A stretch of 64,000 nt of DNA from Crocinitomicaceae bacterium (GTDB lineage: Bacteria > Bacteroidota > Bacteroidia > Flavobacteriales_D > Crocinitomicaceae). Location: NCBI GenBank assembly GCA_016719925.1, contig JADJYC010000002.1:682001-746000 (forward strand). Reading direction: 5' to 3'. Shown here one piece after another: positions 58,101 to 64,000 of the stretch (positions are counted from its first letter, which is position 1; the number at the start of each line of letters is the position of its first letter). The notes beneath the pieces are model-generated. The model was not told where the DNA came from and made no database searches. It was given only the letters and a program-made list of their open reading frames with translations. The position numbers were made by a program, and so were the translations under genes.

Positions 58101-58555
58101 CAACGGCAGGCAATAATGACGGATCTATTGATTTGAATATTACAGGCGGAACGGCACTTTATCAGTATAGCTTGGACAATCAGGCAACCTGGAATACCGG
58201 AACAACGATCTCAAATTTAGGTGCAGGATTCTACATCATTTATGTGCAGGATGCAAATGGTTGTATGCAGATAGTTTGTGTTGTGCTGGATGATTCAAAT
58301 GTAATTGGCACAATTGAATTAACAGATGAAATAATGGTTTACCCTAATCCAACAGGCGGGTATGTTTTTATTGCATCAGCCAATATTAAAAACGTTGTTG
58401 TGTATGGCATGAGTGGTCAGATGATACCTGTTGCACCGGTTATTGCATCTAACGGACTTGTGCTGGATCTGACTGAAGTTGCTGACGGAGTTTATCTGTT
58501 GGAAATTGAATTGGTAAACGGTGATTTGGAAAGAGTGAAAGTAACCAGAAACTAA
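55197..58555 (+). CDS. SprB-repeat surface adhesin with T9SS tail (one frame break, one in-frame TGA)
   Basis: After a signal peptide ending 'SSAAWNQCN', six composite repeats of about 170 aa follow. Each has a Cys-rich half ('CN...SC..xCDG..xY.F') and an SprB-type half ('AGNSDGSxxI..GGTxPYxYSLD...FTGLAAGxYxIYVxDANGC'). The T9SS sorting tail begins 'IMVYPNPTGGYVF'. The in-frame TGA at 55995-55997 stands where every other repeat has Cys ('xxGC'); one G-type base is missing near 56897-56900 inside 'ELIQ...VQTDSVL'. Restoring one base gives 3360 nt and 1119 aa. SprB-type adhesins work in flavobacterial gliding; this one is much smaller than SprB. Confidence 0.88.
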
Positions 58556-58570
58556 CAGGATATTTATTTA

Positions 58571-58608
58571 AAAAAGAGCCGGACATTTACTTATGCCCGG
58601 CTCTTTTT
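58571..58608. terminator. Bidirectional terminator between convergent genes
   Basis: AAAAAGAGCCGG and CCGGCTCTTTTT form a 12-bp stem with a 14-nt loop, with A and T tails on both sides. It serves both the adhesin and the minus-strand T9SS gene. Confidence 0.85.
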
Positions 58609-58648
58609 ATGTTGTTATTCAAAACAATTAGTTCGACGCAAAACTGTA

Positions 58649-59650
58649 TTAATTGGTTTTGGCGATTTTCAGACTTCTTGAAATTCCTGCACCTTCAATA
58701 CGCACAAAATAAATACCGTTTTCCATGGCAGAAAAATCAGCGGTTTTTGTGTCAACGCCTGTGAATATTACTTTACCAGACAGATCATAAACGGTTACGT
58801 TGTAATTATTGAGCGAACAATAAACCAATAAATTGTCATAGTTGAAATAAGCATCGCATGTCAGTGTAGTTTCAGTTAATCCGGCTGAACCAACATTTAT
58901 TTGTACTTCATTGGATGTTTGAATGTCTCCTGAAAAATCACTGATGCAAACTACGTAATAAGTGCCTGCCGCCGCAAAGTTTGGTGTGTATGTTGTGCCT
59001 GTTTGTGCGGTTCCGAAAGAAACATAACCAGAGCCAGATGTAGTTGAATATTTCCATTCTCTGGATGTGGCTGCTGAAGGTGATTCAGTTGCACTTAACA
59101 TAGTTCCGTTTGCACCAACATTAATATTTTGTACAGCAATTGGAGCAACTGAAACAGCGTTTGTTGAATTCAGAACCGCATCAATTTTAAGGTTGTTGAA
59201 ATTAGCCTGTGATGGAGAACCAAATGTCCCCGCCATTTTTAATTTTACATAAAAAGTTGTACCTCCCGGATCAACTGTTGGCACAATTAGAGTTGAAGTT
59301 GAAAACCCCGCTCCCCAGTTTTGAGAACCTACCTGTGTATACGAAATATTGTCAAGACTTATTTCAATTGATACCAGACAAGTTTCTGTTGTTGCTCCCA
59401 GCCAGAAATCAATATCATCTGAATTAATGGTGAATTGGCGATATGTTTCTATTGTATATGCCTGTCCGGTTGTTCCGTTAAAACTGTAAATATTGGCGCC
59501 ATTCACGCTGGACGAGCTGATGTTTGTAACAACCGGAGTTGACCAGCCTGTCCATGCATCAGCATATGTTTGACCGGTTGTATAAACCGTTGTTTGTGCC
59601 GCAAGTGAAAACACAAAGCACGCAGATAAAAAAGTAAAAAGTTTTTTCAT
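58649..59650 (-). CDS. T9SS-exported protein with Ig-like part (333 aa)
   Basis: A signal peptide ends 'VFSLAAQTT'. Residues about 170-255 look like an immunoglobulin-type domain ('WKYSTTSGSGYVSFGTAQTGTTYTPNF', 'GTYYVVCISDFSGDIQTSN'). The C-terminal domain 'NYNVTVYDLSGKVIFTGV...ENGIYFVRIEG' is a T9SS sorting tail without the 'YPNP' start, replaced by 'FNYDNLLVYCSLNNY'. Substrate or partner unknown. Confidence 0.82.
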   Translation of the reverse strand: MKKLFTFLSACFVFSLAAQTTVYTTGQTYADAWTGWSTPVVTNISSSSVNGANIYSFNGTTGQAYTIETYRQFTINSDDIDFWLGATTETCLVSIEISLDNISYTQVGSQNWGAGFSTSTLIVPTVDPGGTTFYVKLKMAGTFGSPSQANFNNLKIDAVLNSTNAVSVAPIAVQNINVGANGTMLSATESPSAATSREWKYSTTSGSGYVSFGTAQTGTTYTPNFAAAGTYYVVCISDFSGDIQTSNEVQINVGSAGLTETTLTCDAYFNYDNLLVYCSLNNYNVTVYDLSGKVIFTGVDTKTADFSAMENGIYFVRIEGAGISRSLKIAKTN

Positions 59651-59845
59651 AATTGGGATTTATAGTTAGGCTAAGATAATGTATAATATTGAACAATCAT
59701 ATTGAAGCCATACTTCCTTAAGTCCGTTGCATTAGTTCTCTGTCAAAAATAATAGAGCTATTTACTCCTTTAAAAAGATTGGTTTTTTGATCAGTGAAAA
59801 TCCGTATGATCCGCAAAATCTGCGTTCAATTAAAAAATTAAAAAA

Positions 59846-60019
59846 TCACTGCTTCTTTCTTGTCAAATGATAAATAAAAAATAGAAGCGAACAAACCAAA
59901 AAAACAATATTCACCGTCTTTGCAAAAGAAGGCATACCTTCAGGCCAGATCTGACCTAAAAGAACCATTGCATTAAGTAAAATCAGAATTACTAAGCCTG
60001 CTTTTTTTATGTATGTCAT
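59846..60019 (-). CDS. 57-aa membrane microprotein downstream of pepT
   Basis: A short frame starts ATG 11 nt after pepT and reads 57 codons to TGA with no break. Two hydrophobic segments ('AGLVILILLNAMVLLGQIW' and 'VNIVFLVCSLLFFIYHL') are separated by 'PEGMPSFAKT', with a basic tail 'TRKKQ'. It is likely co-transcribed with pepT. Family unknown; confidence is limited by its size. Confidence 0.6.
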   Translation of the reverse strand: MTYIKKAGLVILILLNAMVLLGQIWPEGMPSFAKTVNIVFLVCSLLFFIYHLTRKKQ

Positions 60020-60030
60020 TTGGTTATATT

Positions 60031-61293
60031 TTATTTTCCGGCCTTCTCACACCATATCCCTACCAGTTCGGCCATTGTACTTACCGCTTTTTGCATATCC
60101 TGCACACTGACATATTCATGACGTGAATGAATACCCATTTCACCGGTAAATAAATTGGGGCAGGGTAATCCCATAAATGATAAACGTGAGCCATCTGTTC
60201 CGCCACGAATGATTACTGGTTTTGGTGTTATTCCAACACGTGTCATGGCTTCAATAGCATAATCAGTTACAAATGGAACTGTGCTGATTACCTCTTTCAT
60301 GTTGCGGTATTGTTCCTTTACGGTAAAAGAAGAACTGACACCCGGATATTTTGTAACTACTGAATCCAGTATGCCTCTTAAACGGTCTTCATATTGTGAC
60401 AACTTGGAAGTGTCATGATCACGGATAATAAAACCAATTGAACATTTTTCAAGTGTTCCATTGATGGATGTCGGATGAATAAATCCTTCACGTCCGCTGG
60501 TTGTTTCAGGTGACCAGGAATCTTTTGGCAAAGCATCAATAAATTCTGCTGCAATTTTCATTGCGTTTTTCATTTTCCCTTTGGCATAACCGGGGTGTGC
60601 GGAAACTCCCTGAATCACAATATCAACAGCATCAGCAGAAAAACTTTCATCTTCAATAGAACCTAATTCACCGCCGTCAAGTGTATAACCGTAATCCGCC
60701 TGCAGTTTTTTCATGTCTAATTTTTCCACCCCTCTTCCAACTTCTTCATCCGGTGTAAAAAGTATTCTGATTTTTCCATGTTCCGCGTGCGGATTTTTAA
60801 TCAGAAAATGTGCAAAATCCATAATGATTGCAACTCCTGCTTTATCATCTGCACCCAGCAGTGTCAGCCCGCTGGCGGTAATAATATCATCACCGATTTT
60901 CTCCTTCAGGTACGGATGTTTTTCTGTAGTAATGATCTGTGACTGATCATCTGGTAAAGTAATAGGAGCACCGTTGTATTTGTGATGAAGAATTGGCTTG
61001 ACATTTTTACCTGAACAATCCGGCGCGGTATCCATGTGTGAACAAAAACATATCACGGGTACATTTTGTTTTTTTGTATTGGATGGAATAGTTGCAAAAA
61101 CATATCCCCATTCATCCATTTCAGCATCTTCAATACCCATATGCTTTAATTCTTCAACCAGCAGTTTGGCAAGGTCTTTCTGCTTCATGCTGGATGGAAA
61201 AGATGTTGACTTTGGATCAGCTTCCGTATCTATTTTGGCATAATTGATGAAACGTTCAGCAACGGTGAATTCGTAGTTTTTTGTTTTGCTCAT
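60031..61293 (-). CDS. pepT: Peptidase T (tripeptide aminopeptidase)
   Basis: The M20B zinc peptidase removes N-terminal residues from tripeptides in the cytosol. The 420-aa protein shows metal and catalytic motifs: 'FCSHMDTAPD', 'LLGADDKAG', 'FTPDEEVGRG', 'LDGGELG' and 'HSRHEYVSV'. 'GGTDGSRLS' lies in the C-terminal dimer region. No break. Followed by a 57-aa membrane microprotein. Confidence 0.96.
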   Translation of the reverse strand: MSKTKNYEFTVAERFINYAKIDTEADPKSTSFPSSMKQKDLAKLLVEELKHMGIEDAEMDEWGYVFATIPSNTKKQNVPVICFCSHMDTAPDCSGKNVKPILHHKYNGAPITLPDDQSQIITTEKHPYLKEKIGDDIITASGLTLLGADDKAGVAIIMDFAHFLIKNPHAEHGKIRILFTPDEEVGRGVEKLDMKKLQADYGYTLDGGELGSIEDESFSADAVDIVIQGVSAHPGYAKGKMKNAMKIAAEFIDALPKDSWSPETTSGREGFIHPTSINGTLEKCSIGFIIRDHDTSKLSQYEDRLRGILDSVVTKYPGVSSSFTVKEQYRNMKEVISTVPFVTDYAIEAMTRVGITPKPVIIRGGTDGSRLSFMGLPCPNLFTGEMGIHSRHEYVSVQDMQKAVSTMAELVGIWCEKAGK

Positions 61294-61350
61294 GATGTTG
61301 AATTTTACAAAACGAAAATAAGGATTATTCTGGTTTTGTATTGTTCTGAT

Positions 61351-61869
61351 TTACCACCAGCTGAAGAGAAGGAGCCAGATGATGTATGCACAGGCAATTG
61401 CAAACACAGCTACAACAATTAAAACAAGTATCAAAACAATTTCCAAAACAGAAAAGGAAAACGATTTTCCTTTTGATTTTTGTTCTTTCATCTTGTTTTT
61501 ATTCTTCTGAAAAGTTTTATAAGATTTTCTTTCGGATTTATTTTCTGTTGTTTTCTGAATTGTCTTTTGTGAGAGGGTATGGCTTTGTTTTGTCTGAACT
61601 GAAGGCAAACTGACGTGATGAATAAAATGATTTGAATCAAGGGTTTTGGTTAACACTTCACGCTGAAACTGATGAAACATCGTTTCTTTTTGCGTGGTGT
61701 CAGATTTAGAATGGCTGCCCTCAGAAAGGTCAGTTGAATTTTCAGTGTAAATCGTTTCTGATTTCTGATTGCTCTTGAGTGACGTGTATTTCTGATTGTA
61801 AAAGCTGGTGCCGCAAGATGTCATGAAAGACACGGCAGCAATTAAAAAGTATGCATTTCTGAAGTTCAT
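61351..61869 (-). CDS. Lipoprotein with C-terminal membrane helix (172 aa)
   Basis: The lipobox is 'SFMTSC' with the lipid Cys near residue 19. The middle is a Lys/Ser/Gln-rich low-complexity region (residues about 28-135). The C-terminus is a hydrophobic helix 'VLEIVLILVLIVVAVFAIACAYIIWLLL'. A lipoprotein also carrying a C-terminal membrane segment occurs in Bacteroidota small lipoproteins. Function unknown. Confidence 0.7.
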   Translation of the reverse strand: MNFRNAYFLIAAVSFMTSCGTSFYNQKYTSLKSNQKSETIYTENSTDLSEGSHSKSDTTQKETMFHQFQREVLTKTLDSNHFIHHVSLPSVQTKQSHTLSQKTIQKTTENKSERKSYKTFQKNKNKMKEQKSKGKSFSFSVLEIVLILVLIVVAVFAIACAYIIWLLLFSWW

Positions 61870-61968
61870 AAACTAAATTTATAAACCAAAGGTGCAATGA
61901 TTAATTAGTTGACTAAAACTGAATTCCGCACGGCATTATTCAGCATTTGCGTAAAACGCAATAGTTGG

Positions 61969-62372
61969 TTAAGAATAATAATCCAGCATCGGCTGGAAAT
62001 AATGTTCATCCCAGCCCTGTTCATATTCTTTCCTTGTCCTTCAGGAATTTCAGAGTGGTTTAATGTGATTTTACATGATGATGGACCCGTTGATTCAAAA
62101 AGTATTTCCAATCTTGATGGTGGTGCCCCATCCGTAAAATTGGATGTATTCCAGCTTTGTACAATTCGTTTTCCGCTTTCCAGTTCCAGAATTTCACCCC
62201 AGATATAACCTTCCCAGGCTGAATGTTTACCTCCTACGAAAGGTTCAATTTTGGCAACTCCGCCTGTAAACAAGGTGTGAGTACGGGTTGATAGCCAATC
62301 GCGGTAAACTGTTGCTGCGTCAACCGGTAATTCGCAGGATACCTGAAAAGAGTCCATAGTTTTTTCTTGCAC
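61969..62372 (-). CDS. SRPBCC/AHSA1-like protein (one frame break)
   Basis: This hot-dog-cavity protein of the START/Bet v1 group begins 'MQEKTMDSFQVSCELPVDAATVYRDWL', with 'YIWGEILELESGKRIVQSW' as the AHSA1-like core. One A is missing in the run at 62029-62031 (plus TTT). Without repair the tail reads as unrelated residues to 61905; with it the tail becomes 'GKEYEQGWDEHYFQPMLDYYS', the family ending, and the length becomes 405 nt (134 aa). The stop is then at 61969. Confidence 0.82.
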
Positions 62373-62432
62373 GATTTCCTAAATGTAAAGAAAACCAATT
62401 AAACTATCTTTACATTTCAAAGACATTTTTAA

Positions 62433-62993
62433 ATGAAGACGTTAAGTTGTTTATCTGTGGTTATGTTTCTCATTGTTTCCTGCAGCGGAGATGAACCTGC
62501 TGTTCAAAACGATACGAATACTCAAGTTGTTGAAAAGGATTCACTCATTGATCCGCAAACAGAATTAATGAAGCCGGATTCTATGATGGAAGCAAATCTG
62601 AAAGCATTTCCAAAACACTGGGTGCAGGTAGATGTAAAACATAAAGAAATTATCTATACAGAATATTGCGGCATGGGACATCCATACCTGAAAGTAATTC
62701 AGACTGACTCAACATGGCTTATTGAAACTTTTTACGGTCAGGATGGAGAAACCTGGCGTGTTCAGAACATGACAGCAAATATTCAGTCAGCCGAAGATCA
62801 GATTTTTCAGGAAGGAATTTTTGTAGTGACAAAAGAAACCTACCCGGATAATGAAATTTATGAAGTAAGTTATTTCTGGAATCAAACAGCACGGTTCTGT
62901 ACCTTTGGTGAATTCTTCAATAAAGAAACAAAATTTGCTGACGAATCTTTATCAGATTCCTTCACCGTAAAAAAAGAAGAGTGCGATGAATAA
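62433..62993 (+). CDS. Lipoprotein of unknown function (186 aa)
   Basis: The lipobox is 'FLIVSCSG' with the lipid Cys at residue 17. The mature protein has conserved-looking aromatic positions ('HWVQVDVKHKEIIYTEYCGMGHPYLKV'). It starts 60 nt from the divergent SRPBCC gene. Function not recognised. A hairpin terminator follows. Confidence 0.78.
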   Translation: MKTLSCLSVVMFLIVSCSGDEPAVQNDTNTQVVEKDSLIDPQTELMKPDSMMEANLKAFPKHWVQVDVKHKEIIYTEYCGMGHPYLKVIQTDSTWLIETFYGQDGETWRVQNMTANIQSAEDQIFQEGIFVVTKETYPDNEIYEVSYFWNQTARFCTFGEFFNKETKFADESLSDSFTVKKEECDE

Positions 62994-63010
62994 CATCACG
63001 CATTGAAATA

Positions 63011-63044
63011 AAAAAGTCCGCCGTAAGCGGACTTTTCTTTTTAA
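63011..63044. terminator. Terminator between convergent lipoprotein genes
   Basis: AAAAAGTCCGC - CGTAA - GCGGACTTTT forms a stem of about 10 bp with A/T tails on both sides; it serves the 62.4-kb gene and the 63.1-kb gene. Confidence 0.82.
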
Positions 63045-63056
63045 AAGAAACGAATG

Positions 63057-63695
63057 CTAGTAAACTCTTACTGTTGAAATTTTAGCTTCATCATTAAAAC
63101 TTTTTGAAGAAAGCGAAATGTCTTTTGATCCGCTCACTTTTTTAGTACATCCTGCGGGATCAATAATGAATTGAATGCCTGTATATGCACCTACTTCAGC
63201 AACAATTTCTTTCAGACTGCCTGAGTAGAAAAATTTTGCATCCGGATATTTTGATTTCAGATCAGAAACAAGTGACCCGACTTTAATTCCGTCTGCAGTC
63301 TCAAAATAATTACTGATCACACGCATGTCCTGAATAACCAGATCTTCTTCAGTTTTAGCGTCATTGTTCTCCATGGTAATTTCAACCACGTCTTCCAGAC
63401 TGTTGAATATGATCCATTGAACATGTTCAGTAGTTGTACCATCTGAAGTGACAGAGATAGATGATTTACGGCTTTTCAGTTCTTGTGGCAAACGTGAAAG
63501 TGTTTCACCAATTTTGAATACTCCGACAGTTCCTGATTCTAGTACAAACGAATTCTCAACAGGTGGTTCTTCTACCACTACAGGCTCTTGAGAAACAGTG
63601 TCTTCTTTTGTTTCAGTTGTTGTCGTTTCTTCCGCTGATCCGCCGCATGAAACCAGCAATCCTATCATGCTTGCAGAATAGAATAATTTTTTCAT
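63057..63695 (-). CDS. Lipoprotein of unknown function (212 aa)
   Basis: The start at MKKLFYSASMIGLLVSCGG gives a lipobox; the 25 upstream in-frame residues are rejected because the lipobox would then not be near the terminus. A Thr/Glu/Val-rich linker ('EETTTTETKEDTVSQEPVVVEEPP') is followed by a compact domain with two similar halves. No family recognised. Confidence 0.8.
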   Translation of the reverse strand: MKKLFYSASMIGLLVSCGGSAEETTTTETKEDTVSQEPVVVEEPPVENSFVLESGTVGVFKIGETLSRLPQELKSRKSSISVTSDGTTTEHVQWIIFNSLEDVVEITMENNDAKTEEDLVIQDMRVISNYFETADGIKVGSLVSDLKSKYPDAKFFYSGSLKEIVAEVGAYTGIQFIIDPAGCTKKVSGSKDISLSSKSFNDEAKISTVRVY

Positions 63696-63825
63696 AGGGA
63701 TTGATTTATAGGGATTTGTCAGCAAAGCTACGAAAAAATGAGTGCGCTTCAAAAAGAATTCTGCCAACACCTGCAGAGTGAATGAAAAAACGGTTTAGTG
63801 AAGATTTCCGGATACAATAACCTGC

Positions 63826-64000
63826 CTAATTCATGAGTATTGGATTCACCCTGATCATTTTTGTACTTCCACCAGCTGATTTGAAAGGAATGCCTCCCGG
63901 CAAACCGGATTCGGCATCTTTCAGAATCACATTTACGGTTAATTCATCATAATCCAGTTCGTGAGAAGTGATATTGGAAAACGCTGCAAAATATTTTTCA
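63826..64000 (-). CDS. Partial C-terminus of a protein that begins beyond the window
   Basis: An open frame of 58 codons runs from the window edge to TAG at 63826-63828 ('HELDYDELTVNVILKDAE', 'GGIPFKSAGGSTKMIRVNP'). The start is outside the window. Too little is visible to name it. Confidence 0.55.
   Translation of the reverse strand, partial: EKYFAAFSNITSHELDYDELTVNVILKDAESGLPGGIPFKSAGGSTKMIRVNPILMN

Overview
This 64 kb window comes from a member of the Bacteroidota, most likely order Flavobacteriales. The evidence is: C-terminal type IX secretion (T9SS) sorting tails carrying 'VYPNP' or an equivalent, SprB-type adhesin repeats, short -7 elements of the TAnnTTTG class, the purH-mreBCD-mrdA-rodA gene order, an ExbB/ExbD/ExbD block, and many small exported or lipobox proteins ending their signal in 'FSQ', 'NAQ' or 'SC'. 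There is no rRNA, CRISPR array, phage or IS transposase. There is one tRNA, Leu(CAG).

Layout. 1-6.2 kb: two exported surface proteins, a SiaC-like STAS protein, tRNA-Leu, and a glycine-rich T9SS cargo flanked by oppositely oriented GC-rich repeats. 6.3-9.8 kb: isoleucyl-tRNA synthetase of the type-2 class with a swapped GIHH signature. 10.1-18.1 kb: purH and the rod-shape operon mreB-mreC-mreD-mrdA-rodA, then a CPBP membrane protease. 18.1-20.7 kb: an ExbB-ExbD energy-transducing block on the minus strand. 20.8-33.5 kb: housekeeping and hypothetical genes (ansA, tatD, yraN, purN, marC, an acyltransferase, ygiQ, hslR, yjbR). 33.6-45.4 kb: the most unusual locus, four consecutive genes for exported TPR-CHAT (caspase-like) proteins, each about 940-1020 aa, with near-identical C-terminal protease domains. 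45.5-52.8 kb: exported WG-like and YD-like repeat proteins, DUF2461, a class-V aminotransferase. 52.8-64 kb: a VanZ-like gene, a T9SS-exported trypsin-like protease, a six-fold composite SprB-repeat adhesin, a further T9SS cargo, pepT with a 57-aa membrane microprotein, and several lipoproteins.

Sequence quality. At least nine reading-frame breaks fall in genes that are otherwise intact over their full length: mreB (2), mreC, rodA (2), the third CHAT gene (2), the VanZ gene, the adhesin (plus one in-frame TGA) and an SRPBCC gene; a further gene at the left edge has an in-frame TAA. Most are one-base losses in homopolymers, and repairing them restores whole codon counts. Since MreB and RodA are core shape proteins, sequencing or assembly error is the simplest reading. 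I therefore give full-length gene spans and mark the breaks.

Genes working together: the mre/mrd/rod operon builds the lateral wall; ExbB/ExbD powers TonB-type outer-membrane transport; the T9SS cargos (glycine-rich protein, serine protease, adhesin) decorate the surface. The CHAT array plus the exported repeat proteins behind it has no assigned function and is the best candidate for an undescribed envelope system.
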